A DNA stretch of 64,000 nucleotides, from NCBI RefSeq assembly GCF_003945595.2, contig NW_024104900.1, forward strand, positions 99,241 through 163,240, given 5' to 3'. Positions 34,863 through 46,639 of this stretch are shown here, one piece after another. The stretch is from Pipra filicauda. Its lineage: Eukaryota; Chordata; Aves; Passeriformes; Pipridae. The position numbers and the translations under genes were made by a program. How positions within the stretch are numbered: position 1 is the stretch's first letter; every line of letters begins with the position of its first letter. The notes under the pieces were generated by a model, which was given only the letters and a program-made list of their open reading frames with translations, was not told the DNA's origin and did not search any database.

Positions 34863-37786
34863 ATGGAGAAGTTCGGGATGAGCTTCGGGGGCGGCCCCAG
34901 CAGGAAGGACCTGCTGGACACCATCGAGGCGCAGAAGCAGCAGCTGCTGCGGTACCAGGCGCGGCTCAAGGACATGGTGCTGGCCTACAAGAGCCTGCTC
35001 AAGGAGAAGGAGGCGCTGGAGGCCAGCCTGAAGGTGCTCTCCGTGTCCCACGAGGGCCATCTCCCGGCGCCCGGCCCCGGGGAGCCCCCGGATGACCAGA
35101 GCTCCGAGCACAGCGAGGACAGCGCGGGCACGGCCGCCAGCGCCGACACGGCGGCCAGCAGGGCCAGCAGGGACACTGCGGCCAGCGGGGCCAGCAGGGA
35201 CACGGCGGCCAGCGGGACCAGTGTGAGCAGCACCACGGGGGACGGCACGGCCGGCGCGAGCGGCAGCACCGTGGACGCCGCGGGCGGCGTGAGCTGCGCC
35301 GGGGCGGACGCGGGGCCCAAGGAGGACAGACCCGCGGCCCACAGAGCCGAGGAGCCTCCCGGCCCCGAGGGGGACCTCGGCGAGTCCGAGCGGAGGCTCC
35401 TGCAGCTGAAGGCCCAGCTGGCCACCCTGACGGGCGCCCTGGCCACGGTGACGCAGGAGAAGTCGCGCATGGAGGCCTCGTACCAGGCGGACAAGCGGCA
35501 GATGCGGCAGGAGCTGGAGGAGGCGGCGCGGCGGGCGCGGGCCGAGGCGGAGCGGCTGGCGCTGGAGCTGGGGGGGCTGCGGGAGCAGCTGGCCGAGACC
35601 AAGGCCCGGCTGATCACGCAGCAGCACGAGCGGGCGCGCGAGCAGGGCGACCACGCCGAGATGCTGCGGGAGCTGCAGGAGCTGCTGCGCGCGGAGCGGG
35701 AGCTGCGCCGGGACGCGGAGCTGCGGCTGGAGCAGGGCCGGGACGCGCCCGCCGGCAGGGCCGGGGCGCCCGAGCGGGCGCAGGGGCACGAGCAGCACGT
35801 GCGGCAGCTGAGCCAGGAGCTGGAGGAGCTCAAGAGGGAGCTGCAGGGGGTGCGGGAGGAGAACAGCAAGGCCGACCCCTGCATCCAGCAGCTCCAGGAG
35901 GAGATGGCCGGGCTCAAGAACCACTTCCAGGTGCAGCTGGTGCAGGAGATGAAGAAGGTGAGTCCTGGCTGGGAATGGGGGGCGTGTCCAGGGATTCAGG
36001 AAGGGTTTGGGGCTGGAGGAGCCAAATTCCCCCTCCCAGTCCATCAGAGTCCAAAGACCTTAGAGTCCCTTCCAGGGCCTAAAGAGGCTCCAGGACAGCT
36101 GGAGAGAGACTTGGGACAAGGCATGAAGGGACAGGGCTGTGAGGGTGGTGGGGCCCTGGCCCAGGCTGCCCAGACCATCTATGACTGCCCCTGGATCCCT
36201 GGAAGTGTCCTATGCCAGGTTGGATGGAGCTTGGAGCAACCTGGTCTGGTGAAAGGTGGGAGTAGTGGATCTAGTGGCAGGGGATGGGAGTAGAGGATCC
36301 TGAGGGTCCCTTCCCACCCAAATCGTTCCATGATTCCAAATACGCAAATTCCCGAGAAGCCGAGGCCGGGAGGTGTCTCCTGCAGGATTCCCGGGGAAGG
36401 GGAGGCCCCGCAGTGGTTTGGGGTGGGGCAGAGCAGAGCTGAGCACCCTGTGCCCCCCGTGCTGCCCTGACCCTGCCCCGTCCGTGCCCCCAGACCGCCC
36501 AGGCCGAGGAGCAGCTCCGGCACCGCGCGCAGATGGAGGAGCGGCGCGTGGCCGACCTGGAGGCTCAGGTGTCCCAGGCGTCCGAGCTGCTGGGCACCTA
36601 CGAGAAGGCCAAGCAGAAGGACCAGCAGGTCATCCAGAAGCTCAAGGACCGCATCGTGCAGCTGGACCTGGAGAACAAGACCTTGGCCATCGCCGCCTCC
36701 AGCCGGGCCCCGGGGGACATCCACGGCGAGGAGGCCAACCTGGACGTGAACGTGCTCAAGGACAAGATGGAGAAGCTGAAGAAGCTCCTGCAGGCGGCCA
36801 CCGGGAAGAGCCAGGCGGACGTGGAGGAGCCCTGCGAGCCGGAGCTGCCCAGGGGCTCCGGGGACGGCGAGAAGGCCACGGCCGGGTACTACCAGCAGGA
36901 GCTGAGGCAGCTGAAGGAGGAGTTCGAGCGCTACAAGGTGAGGGCCCAGCTGGTCCTGAAGAACAAGTCCAGCAAGGACATCAACCTGGCCAAGGAGCTG
37001 GAGGAGGCCCAGGAGCAGCTGGGGGAGCTCAAGGAGAAGTACGTGGCGCTCCAGCTGGCCTCGGACGACGCGGAGCGGTGGCACCGGCAGGACGTGGAGG
37101 CCAAGAGGCAGGAGCTGTCCCAGCTGCAGCAGCGGCACCGGCAGGAGCTGGAGAGGTGCCAGCTGGAGTACCGGGAGCGGGCGCTGCGCCTGGAGGAGGA
37201 GATGCACAAGCAGCGGGACCGGGCGCTGGCCGTGCTGGCCGAGAAGGACCAGGAGCTGGAGCGCCTGCGGGCCCTGGCGCTGCCCCACGCGCCGCCCCCC
37301 GCGCTCCAGGCCTCCCAGAGCTCCCCGGACGGCCCCTGCGGCGACTCCCCCGGCCTCGGCTCCTCCGAGGTTCTCCCCCAGGGCCTGCCCCTGCCCTCGG
37401 GCTCCGAGCCCACGCTGTTCCTGTACGCGGAGCAGCTGGCGCGCAAGGAGGTGGAGGTGGCGGCGCTGCGCAAGCAGCGGCACGGCCTGGAGGGGCAGCT
37501 GCACCGGCTGCGGGAGAAGGCCCTGGCCGAGCAGGAGAGGCACCGCGAGGAGGTGGCGGCGCTGCAGGGCGAGATCCAGAAGAACTTCCGGGACAGGAGC
37601 AGGGAAGGAGCCAACCTGGAGTACCTGAAGAACGTGGTGTACCGGTTCCTGACGCTGCCCGACGCGCGGGGCCGGCAGCAGACGCTCTCGGCCATCCTCA
37701 CCATCCTGCACTTCAGCCCCGAGGAGAAGGAGGACGTCGCCAGGCACTCGGCCCAGGGCAGCTGGTGGCTCCACGGGAAGAGATGA
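34863..37786 (+). CDS. GCC1: GCC1 (GRIP and coiled-coil domain protein 1)
   Basis: A trans-Golgi peripheral membrane protein (GCC88) that tethers endosome-to-Golgi carriers. Two coding exons: 34863-35957 and 36494-37786 (TGA 37784-37786), 795 residues; the family is near 775. The start MEKFGMSFGGGPSRKDLLDT is closely conserved. Residues about 80-165 form a low-complexity Ala/Ser/Thr stretch with repeated DTAAS. Most of the rest is heptad-rich coiled coil (E/Q/L/R). The last 60 residues are a GRIP domain with NLEYLKNVVYRFL, which binds Arl1-GTP, and the protein ends WWLHGKR. The intron (35958-36493) contains a CR1 fragment. The codon choice is strongly GC-biased like its surroundings. Confidence 0.96.
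36055..36340 (+). repeat. CR1-type LINE 3' fragment in GCC1 intron
   Basis: CCCTTCCAGGGCCTAAAGAG through GGGTCCCTTCCCACCCAAAT; more diverged than the other copies. Confidence 0.8.
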
Positions 37787-39749
37787 GGGGGCAGCTCTTA
37801 CTCCCTTGTCCGTAAGAACGTCCTGGTGATCGACCAAAACCACTTTGCTCGTGGTGAAACCTCCTCCCGACCGTGCCCGGAGCTCCCGGTCACAATTTGG
37901 GCTCGAACCAGTGTTTTTAGCACCAATTTGCAGTGGAATTGTGCCAACTCTTCCAGCCCTGGTGTGGGAATTTGCTCTGAGTTGGGACTTGGTTTAAAAC
38001 CCCTGGAATTGAGGATCCTGATGCTTTTTTAAAGAGGGTTTTAAGATGATTCCAACCTGTCAGGCGTGGGTTAGGGTGGAACTCACTTGGATCTTCAAAC
38101 TCCAGCCGGGCTCGTGACTCAGAAGATTAAAAGGAGGGCGGGAAGCACTTTAGAAGGAGCTAAAATAGCACCAGACCATGAGAGGCTCAAGAGGAGGAGG
38201 TTTAATGCAGAAAATCTTGAGCGTTTTCTCCAACGTTTCTTCTCCAGAACCAATTTAACAGTGGATGCAGCCCCAGGCCCCTCCCAGGGCTCAGGTGTGC
38301 TCTCCTTCCTGCCCAGGGATCCTCGGGAATTCTCAGTGATTCCAGGATGGAGAAAGGATCTCCTGGATGTTGAAGTGGTGGCACCACTGTGGTGGTGCCA
38401 GGGATGATTCCCCACCCCAAGGTGCCAAGCAGGAATTGGAGCTGCCTGGCCCCGTTTGGGAGCAGGAAGCAGAGGAAAGGCTGGAATGGGTGCCCTGCTC
38501 CTCGTTTTTGGGAGTTCCAGGGAAGTTTTGCTGCTGTGCAGTGCTGGTTTTGGAAGGAAGGCCCCGTTCCTGCTGGGATGGAGCAGTGGGGGGCAGGGGG
38601 TGGCAGGTCCGGGCAGTGCCTGCAGGGACCTGGAGATTCTTCCCTAGTTTCCATGGGAACTGGTGAAAGAAGGAAGCCAGGACATCCTGAAACCCGCTCC
38701 CTGAGCCCCAGGAGGGATGTTTTGCTGGTGGGCCTGGAACAGGCTCTTCCCAGCTCTGCTCAGCTGGAGCTCCCAAACTTTCCCATCTGCGCAGGCCAAA
38801 CGTCCCCGTGGTGTTGTTTTCCTGCCCCTTGTTTGGGGTTAAACCTTGGCTACCAAAGCTCAGCTTCCCCGGCCCAGAGTACAGGGATGAGTCTGGATTA
38901 ACACCCCCGGGTGGGCCTGGAGTTAAAAGCAGGTTGGGGGAGCAGCTCCTGGTGCTGCCCTGCCCGGGGGGGCCTTGGGAAGGGCAGCAAACTCCAGTTC
39001 CATGGCAGGATCCTGCCCTGCCCTTGGGGCTGGAGCCCTGGGAGCTGCAGGAGCAGCAGTGTGGAGGAGGGATGTGCTGTGTCCCCTCACAGCTCAGGGA
39101 AGGGCCCGGATGTTCCCTGTCCCTGGGCTGGGAAAGGAGGGGGTGCCATGCCCCCAGGGGGACAGACTGGGGGTCTCCCATGTCCCCAGCCCATCCCAGG
39201 GGACCCACCAGTGGCCTGGGACAGGGATCCTGGGGTGCTGCAGCCACCCTGGCACTTCCTGGGGGAGGGACCCTGGGGTGCAACATCCCTCCTTGCCTCC
39301 TTGGCTGTCCTGGTCCTGCCAGCAGCCAAATCCCCTGGATTCCCAGTAACTCAGCCCCAATTTCTCCTCAAAAGAGTCCTCAGGGAAAACGTGCCCTGGG
39401 CAGAACCTGTCCCTGCTGGGAGGGATCCAGGTGCTGCTGGGATGGAGGGAACTGGATGGGAAAGGGACAGTTTGTCCCAGGAGTGTTTGGAACGCTTCCC
39501 AAGGGTGCAAGTGTTGGCTCAGCCAGGGAAGAGCCTGGACCCTGCTCCCAGTTTGGAAAGTTTGAATTAAGTGGTGCCTCTGGAATAACAGGGATGGCTC
39601 CAGCTCTCACCCTGGAGCCATTCCCACAACACCAGAGGGAGATGGTGCCTCCTGCTTCAGCTTTGCTGCTCAGGCTGAGGGGATGATCCCTGTTCTCCCT
39701 CTGCCTCGTGCTCTCCTGGAGGATGAAGAGACCTGGAATGGATCCCAGG

Positions 39750-39880
39750 TGTGGTGGGGATCAATGTGGGATCCAGCTGGGAGGAGAGGAACGAGGTGGG
39801 ATCCAGCTGGGAGACAGGGATCAGTGTGGGGTCCCAGATGGGAGCGGGGGAACAAGGTGGGATCCAGTTGGGAGCACAGA
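39750..39880. repeat. Short repeat (GTGGGATCCAGCTGGGAG...)
   Basis: Four units of about 33-38 bp around GTGGGATCCAG(C/T)TGGGAG. Confidence 0.7.
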
Positions 39881-40371
39881 GATCCACTGCCCAGGGATCC
39901 CCTGATCCCTCCGTACCTGATGGAGGAGAACAAGGAAGCAGCTGCCCAGGAGCACATCCAGGAGCTGCCAAACGAGTCCCCTGTGTCACTGTCACCCTCC
40001 TCAGCTCTCCTGCTGCAATTCTTCCCCTGCTCCCTCCCGCCCCTCTCCCTCCTCCTCCTCCTCCTCCTCCTCCTCCCTCCCTCAGACCTTCCCTCCCATC
40101 CCTCCCTCCCTCCCTCTTCCCTCTCTTCCTTCAGCCAATATCCCTGAAATAAAGGTAAATCCCTGTTTGAGGCAGGACTCTGGTGGTGTTGGGCCGGGCA
40201 GTGCTTGGAGATCAGAACATCCTTGGGTTTAAAATTCTAACAAAACTAATAAATGCCTTCATTTCCCGAGGTCCCTGTGAGTGTGGGAATGGGAATCCTT
40301 CATTCCTGCACCATCAGTGCTGGATCTGTGCCGGGGAGAAGATGCAGAGGAATCTGGCACTGAGAATCCCA

Positions 40372-40815
40372 GGAAGGTTTGGGTGGGAAGGGACCTTAAA
40401 GCCCCTCCAGTGCCACCCCTGACAGGGGCAGGGACACCTTCCACTGTCCCAGATTGTTCCAAGCCCCATCCAACCTGGCCTTGGACACTTCCAGGGATCC
40501 AGGGGCAGCCACAGCTTCTCTGGGCAACCTGGGCCAGGGCCTGCCCACCCTCCCAGACAGCAATTCCTTCCCAATATCCCATCTCTCCCTGCCCTCTGGC
40601 ACTGGGAAGCCATTCCCTGTGTCCTGTCCCTCCAGGCCTTGTCCCCAGTCCCTCTCCAGCTCTTCTGGAGCCCCTTTAGGCCCTGCCAGGGGCTCTCAGC
40701 TCTCCCTGGAGCCTTCTCTTCTCCAGGGGAACCCCCCCAGCTCTCCCAGCCTGGCTCCAGAGGGGCTCCAGCCCTGGCAGCAGCTCCGGGGCCTCCTCTG
40801 GACTCCTCCAGCGGG
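40372..40815 (-). repeat. CR1-type LINE 3' fragment, reverse
   Basis: GGTTTGGGTGGGAAGGGACC at the left, GAGGCCTCCTCTGGACTCC-type end at the right. Confidence 0.85.
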
Positions 40816-41138
40816 ACAAGGAGCTCTCGGTGCTGTTCCCTCTCTCCCCACATGCCCAGGGGTGTCCATGTGCTCTCCTGGGCTCCCCAGCCGAGGTGCT
40901 GATCCCTCCCTGCTCCCAGGGCTGGGATGATCCACCTGCACCTCGGGGAAGCTCCTCCTGCCCCGGCTGGGCAGGTTCCTCCGGCTGGGCCGTGTCCGGG
41001 TGCCCACAGAGGGTGTGGAGCGAGCCCGGGCAGCGGCAGCGGAGCCGCTCCAGCGCCAGCGCTCCCAGCAGCCGCTCCATCCCGGGCTGTGCCCAGCGCA
41101 GGCGGAGCCGGGAAGGCTCCAGGCTCCCACCCCCGGCC

Positions 41139-44100
41139 ATGGCCAACGCAGAGGAGCAGCCGTGGGCTCTCTCGGATACCCAGGTAAATCCACGTGCGTG
41201 CGGGAAACCCCCTGGAGACCTGGGAATGGCGCTGCCGAACGCTGCAGTTCCCATTCCAACAAATCCCGGCTCACGGGGTCCCCCCACGCCGGAGCTGGGG
41301 CCGCTCTGGGAGCGGCAAAGGGGTCCCGGCCCCCCGGGCAGGGCTCGTGCTGGGCCGGAGCGGCTCTTCCCAGGCTCCTGCCCGGCTGTCCCGGTGACTC
41401 AGCCCCGGGATCCGTCCGGCCCCGGCGATCCGGTTCCTCGGCGGCAGCTCCAGCAGCGCCGTCTGGGAGCCGCTCCCGGCGTGGCCCCGGGCGGGACGCG
41501 GCTTCTTGGCGCTCCCCAGCCCCGGGCGAGGGAATCCGGGATGCTGAGGAGGGCATCTCGGGAGGAAAACTCAGGAGGATGAAGCAGGGACACCCCCCGC
41601 GCGGCCGCCGCCGAGGGGCTGGGGAGGGACCGGCCCCGAACCCTCCGCTGCCCCCTCAGCCCTGCCACGGCCTCTCCGGGCGAGCACCTTTCCCGGTGTT
41701 TTTGGATGCCCGAGGGAGCGAGTCCGGCCGTGCCGCGGGGCTCCACATCCCCCCGAGCCGTGGGCCGGCCGAGGCTCCCGGGGTGGCCCCGCTCCGGGAC
41801 TCCCGAGCCCGCGCTCCCCGCGTGTCTCCCCCAGGTCCTGGTGCTGATGGGAATCTCCCTCCCGGCCGCGCTGCTCAGGTGGGTCCTGGCCCCGCTCCCG
41901 GGGCTGGAACTGGGGCTCGGCAGCAGCTCTGCCGGGACATTTGTCACCAGCCCCGACTTTTCCAGCCTCCTGGGCAGCGGATCCGTCCTCGCTGTCGCCT
42001 CCCGGCAGCGGCGGTGCTGCCACATCCAGGTGAGTGTCACCGGCTCCTGAGCATCCAGGTAAGTGCCGCCGGCAGTGCTGCCACTCCCAGGTGAGTGCCA
42101 CCAGCTTCCAGGGGCGCAGGGATGGACCTGACCGCAGCTAAGCCCGAGGCAAAGCCGGGCCGGCCCTGGGATAAAGCCGCGGGAGGTGCGGGATGTCCAG
42201 CGCTCGCTCCAGGCCCCCGGGAGCAGCCGGTGCCAGCCCGCGGGGGGCCGTGGGAGCTCGGGGGGGCTCTGCCATCCGAGCTAACGCCGTGCCCCCTCCC
42301 CAGCTGCGGCCCCTGGCCCTGCTGGCCCTGGCGGATTTCCTGGGCGCCGCTGCCCTGCTGGGCACGGCCACGCTGCAGCTGCTGCCGGCCCCGCTCTCCG
42401 TGCCCGCCTACGCCGCCTGTCCCTACGGGCGGATGCTGGTCACGGTAAGGGGGCACCGGGACCCCCCTGGGCCGCCGGGAGCGGCTGAGCCCCGTCTGCG
42501 GGCTGGGATGGACGGACGGGGGGCCCGGGCGGTCAGTGCTGCCGGCCCCGAGAGGCCACCGGCCAGAGAGGCCACGGGGTCCCTCCGCGGGTGCAGGAGG
42601 AGGGAAGGGGCTGGAGGGGTGGTGTGGGGTTGGGCTGCGGGGCACGGGGAGGGAAGGGGCCGGTGGGGCATCGGGGAAGGTACTCTGGTAGGGTACCAGG
42701 GAAGGTACCCTGGGGGCGCTGGGCACAGCAGGACCGACCCCCTCTCCTTGTCCCTCTCCCTTTCTTCTCCCAGACCTTCTACTCGGTCTCGTTCCTCATG
42801 GTCGTTGTCTACGCCTACGAGTCCTATCGCACCGTCCTTGGCGGCAGAGCCCGGCCCGCGGCAGCGCTGCAGGTCCGTGACCCCGCCCGGGTGAGCCGGG
42901 CATCGCCCTGCCCTCACACAGCCCTGCCAGGACCTGGACAACGCTCTGCCAGGACCTGGGCATCGCCCTGCCCTCACACAGCCCTGCCAGGACCTGGGCA
43001 TTGCTCTGCCCACACATGGCCCTGCCAGGACCTGGGCATCGCCCTGCCCTCACACAGCCCTGCCAGGACCTGGGCATTGCTCTGCCCACACATGGCCCTG
43101 CCAGGACCCGAGGGGCAGCGGGGGGATCCAGGACAGCCCCATTCCCTGGGGCATTGGTGGTTCCCCTCATCCCGGTGGGAGCGGGGCTGGATCCTCGGCT
43201 GCTGCCGCTCGTGCAGCCCCAGCTCAGGGCAGGATCCTCCCGCAGGAGCGGAGCCGGTGCCTGGAGAGCGCATGGCAGGGAATTCCCTACATCCTGGCCT
43301 GGTAGGTGCCCCTCTCGATCCCCCCCGGCTGTCCCAGGACAGCCCAGGACATGCCGGGACGCTCCCCCCTCTCCCCCAGGCTGGTGCCGGCGCTGACGCT
43401 CCTGGGGCAGCTCCTCGCCCGCGGCACCCCCGGCACCGACATCGCGCCCGTGGTGCCCTGGAAAGGGAACGGCTCCCACGGCACCTTCGGGCTGTACTGC
43501 TCCAGGTCCGGGCCCGGGGCCCGGGGGCACCCCCTCCCTGCCCCCCACGGGACACCGCCGGGGGTGGAGGCGTTGGGGTGGGGGATTTGGGGATGGGGGA
43601 TTTGGGGATGGGGGATTTGGGGTTGAGGTGAGGGATTTGGGGATGGGGGATTTGGGGTTGAGGTGGGGGATTTGGGTTTGGGGTATTTAGGTTTGGGAGC
43701 GGGGATTTGGGATTGGGACATTTTGGGTTGGGGTGGGGGATTTGTGGCTGGGGATTTGGGGATGGGGTAATTTGGGTTGCAGTGGGGGATTTATGGTTGG
43801 GGATTTGTGGTTGCGGTAATTTGGGGATTTGGGGTTGGGGATTTGGGGTTGGGGATTTGGGGTTGGGGATTTGGGGATGGGGTGGGGGATTTGGGGACCG
43901 GCAGTAGCATCCTCCGTCCTTCTCCTTGCAGCTGCCTGCTGCTCATCCACCCTGCCCAGGACATTTGCTACCAGGTGAGCACTGCCGGGTGCCCGTCCCT
44001 GCCCCCGGAGCTGCCCACCCACCCCGCCGGGGCGGGGGCTCTGGGGAGTGCAGGATCCGCCCGGGCAGGTGCTCCAAAGGGCCGGGACAGGGGGGGCCCG

Positions 44101-45649
44101 TTAGAGGCTCAGGGGCAGCTCCGGCAGCTCCCGGGCTGTGGGGTCGCGGCACAGCTCGAGGCAGGGCTGGTACAGCTCGGGGCAGGGTTAGCACAGCTCG
44201 GGGCAGGGTTGGCACAGCTCGGGGCAGGGTTGGTACAGCTCGGGGCAGGGTTAGCACAGCTCGGGGCAGGGTTGGCACAGCTCGGGGCAGGGTTAGCACA
44301 GCTCGGGGCAGGGCTGGTACAGCTCGGGGCAGGGTTAGCTGGCACAGCTCGGGGCAGGGTTGGCACCAGCTCGGGGCAGGGCTGCTCGGGCAGGGTCAGC
44401 TCGGGGCAGGGCAGCACAGCTCGGGGCACGCGGGTTGGCACAGCTCGGGGCAGGGTTAGCACAGTCGGGGCAGGGCACAGCTCGGGGCAGGGTTGGCACA
44501 GCTCGGGGCAGGGCTGGCACAGCTCGGGGCAGGGCTGGTACAGCTCGGGGCAGGGTTAGCACAGCTCGAGGCAGGGCTGGCACAGCTCGGGGCAGGGCTG
44601 CCCCGGCCCCACGGAGTTCCCGTTGCCTCCCAGTACCTCGGTGAGAACGACGCGGGGCTGGCGGGGAAAATCATCTTCCTCCTGTACCTGCTGCTGGTTC
44701 TCGGCTGCTGCACGGTGAGGGCGCGGGGCAGGGGCGGGTTTGGGGTCCGGGACGGCCCCGCTGACCCCCCCGGGCCCCTCCCCAGCTCCTGTACCGCCGG
44801 GTGAGGCTCCGCTGCCGCGGGACGGTCGCGGTGCCTTTGCTGCCCCTGGAGAGGGACGCGGGCTTTGGGGGCGGGAGCGGCCGCAGCGTCAGCAAAGCCT
44901 CCCGCTGCTTCCAGCTGGTTTTCCTGCTCTGCTGGACACCAGGCAAGTCCGGGGGGGTGTCCCAGGGCCCCCCCAGCCCCGCAGGGTCACGGTGGGGGTG
45001 TCCCACCGAAGACTGTCCTTTTGTCTCCCACCCACAGCCTTCCTCCTCACCCTCCTCTCCTTCACCAGCATCAAACCCGCCTCGGTCCTTGTCCTCTACG
45101 TTGCTGCAGTGAGTAAAACCCCATTTCCAGGGCTCCCGAGCTGGACTTTTGTCCCCACTCAATGTGTCAGTGGTGCTGGGCCCCACAGGGTCAGGGGCTG
45201 TGACAGGGCTCGGGGACAGCCTGGACCCCACTGACTGCAGGGTGAGGACACAGCCCGGGCCCAGCCCGGCTCTTCCCACCGGGTTGGCAGTTGGGGTTTC
45301 ACCCTTTGGCTCTTCCCAGGGGTTTGATGTGGTTTAATTAACCACATCATGAGGAGAGACACCTCCCCATGTCCCTGTGTCACCTGTCCCTGTGTCACTC
45401 GGCCTGGGCTGGTCCTGGGGTCTGCAGGGACAGGGAATGGCAGCACTGGCCTTGCCCTCTCCCTCTCCCTCTCCCTCTCCCTCTCTCCCCCAGGCCCTGA
45501 GCGTGTCCCTGCAGGGCTTCCTGCACAGTTTGGTCTATGGCTGGATGAGGGAGAACTTCCGTCGGGAGGTGCTGGGCAGGAGCCCCCCCCTGCAGCCCCC
45601 CCGGGGCCTCCAGGCTTTCTATGACGAGTCCCTGGGGGCTGTTCCCTGA
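41139..45649 (+). CDS. Seven-transmembrane GPCR-like protein, TMEM116-like
   Basis: Twelve exons join in frame to 360 residues: 41139-41183, 41835-41878, 41966-42029, 42304-42444, 42774-42872, 43246-43301, 43380-43505, 43932-43974, 44634-44714, 44786-44942, 45038-45108 and 45494-45649. Seven hydrophobic spans are visible: TM1 SLLGSGSVLAV, TM2 LLALADFLGAAALLG, TM3 FYSVSFLMVVVYAYESY, TM4 YILAWLVPALTLLG, TM5 IIFLLYLLLVLGCC, TM6 FQLVFLLCWTPAFLL and TM7 QGFLHSLVYGWM. A Cys precedes TM3, and an NGS glycosylation sequon sits in extracellular loop 2. It lacks a DRY motif. The TM6 CWTP and the TM7 QGFL..VYGW resemble TMEM116 and the cAMP-receptor-like/GPR157 group. Ligand unknown. Intron 10 uses a GC donor (44943-44944). 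TMEM116 assignment is from recalled similarity and is moderate. Human TMEM116 lies elsewhere (12q24), so a paralogue is possible. Confidence 0.8.
42903..43110. repeat. Minisatellite in intron 5 of the TMEM116-like gene
   Basis: Alternating units CCCTGCCAGGACCTGGGCAT plus CGCCCTGCCCTCACACAG or TGCTCTGCCCACACATGG, about 38 bp each, six copies. Confidence 0.9.
43560..43900. repeat. (GGGGATTTGGGGTTG)n minisatellite, intron 7
   Basis: Degenerate 13-16-bp units rich in GGGG runs, directly after exon 43380-43505. G4-prone on the plus strand. Confidence 0.88.
44150..44605. repeat. 21-bp minisatellite (GCACAGCTCGGGGCAGGGTTG)n, intron 8
   Basis: About 21 copies with small deletions in the central part; open frames on both strands are artefacts. 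Confidence 0.93.
45460..45488. repeat. (CCCTCT)n microsatellite as polypyrimidine tract of last intron
   Basis: Five hexamer units right before the acceptor of exon 45494-45649. Confidence 0.85.
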
Positions 45650-45766
45650 GCTCCCACCTCCAGTCCCTGGGGGCTGTTCCCTGAGCTCCCACCTCCAGTC
45701 CCTGGGGGCTGTTCCCTGAGCTCCCACCTCCAGTCCCTGGGGGCTGTTCCCTGAGCTCCCCCCGGA
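45627..45766. repeat. Exact 35-bp tandem repeat spanning the stop codon
   Basis: Four copies starting at 45627, 45662, 45697 and 45732 of AGTCCCTGGGGGCTGTTCCC plus TGAGCTCCCACCTCC. The first copy encodes SLGAVP and the TGA stop; the last is slightly shortened. No differences were seen among the copies. Confidence 0.95.
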
Positions 45767-45797
45767 GCCAAGGCAGGATCTGCACGTTGTTGGCTGC

Positions 45798-45885
45798 TCA
45801 TGGAATCACGGAGAGGTTTGGGTTGGAAGAGACCTTAAAGCCCATCCAGTGCCACCCCTGCCACGGGCAGGGACACTTCCCATAG
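45798..45885 (-). repeat. CR1-type LINE 3' fragment, reverse
   Basis: GGAATCACGGAGAGGTTTGG then GAGACCTTAAAGCCCATCC. Confidence 0.8.
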
Positions 45886-46299
45886 CTCCCTGTCCGGGCA
45901 GGATCTCCCCGCCGGACTTGGCCCCTCGTGCCTGGAAAGGTTTGAGGACACAGGAGGTGCTGGGCAGGTTCCAACAGGGAAATGAATGTCCTGTTTATTC
46001 CTGTTAAAGCCTGTGACTGACTATCAGCCTATTTTGTGATCCTGCATCCCCTGCTTCCCTCCACCCCATGGACTAAGTGGGACGTGGAGCTGTTAAACAG
46101 GGATTTAATCTAGGCTGCAGAGTTTATAGGGCATTTTTTATTCTACACAGTGGCTCAGATAACCCAGGATTTGGGAACGAGGCAGGGCTGAAAACCTGGT
46201 GGGAGGTGAAGGGGGCAGAGAGAAAAATGGACAGTGTGGAGGAAAGGGAAAAGGATGATCCTGCAGTGAGACTATTTACAGTGGCCTGCAGGGACAGGC

Positions 46300-46560
46300 C
46301 AAGGGGGAATGGCTTCCCAGTGCCAGAGGGCAGGGATAGATGGGAGACTGGGAAGGAATTGCTGGCTGGGAGGGTGGGGAGGCCCTGGCCCAGGTTGCCC
46401 AGAGAAGCTGTGGCTGCCCCATCCCTGGAAGTGTCCAAGGCCAGGTTGGACAGGGCTTGGAGTAACCTGGGCTGGTGGAAGGTGTCCCTGCCCATGGCAG
46501 GGGTGGGGCTGGAGGGGCTTTAAGGTCCCTTCCCACCCAAACCTTCCTGGGATTCTATGA
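46300..46560 (+). repeat. CR1-type LINE 3' fragment
   Basis: Ends AAGGTCCCTTCCCACCCAAA then GGGATTCTATGAT. Confidence 0.85.
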
Positions 46561-46639
46561 TAATGAGTTTGCAGGAGATGAGGTTTGGGAGAAATGCAAA
46601 ACTAAAAATACATCATTGAGAGGGATAATGCCAGGAGGA

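Larger units (their letters stand above)
37787..41138 (+). other. GCC1 3' UTR and downstream intergenic DNA
   Basis: No coding exon recognised. The GCC1 3' UTR probably runs through the single-copy DNA to an AATAAA at 40148-40153, with a second AATAAA near 40246. A (CTC)n-rich pyrimidine run lies at 40040-40130 and a CR1 copy at 40372-40815. The sequence before 41139 is CG-rich and may hold the promoter or 5' UTR of the next gene. Confidence 0.5.

Noticed and set aside
40930..41187. Upstream start (MIHLHLGEAPP...) for the TMEM116-like gene
   Set aside because: It is in a different frame from the exon ending at 41183. MANAEEQPWALSDTQ at 41139 matches the downstream phase.
41835..42029. Exons 2 and 3 of the TMEM116-like gene as one unspliced exon
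   Set aside because: The frame stays open, but splicing 41878 to 41966 gives a normal TM1 (ALLSLLGSGSVLAV), whereas the unspliced form inserts a polar segment. It may exist as an alternative form.
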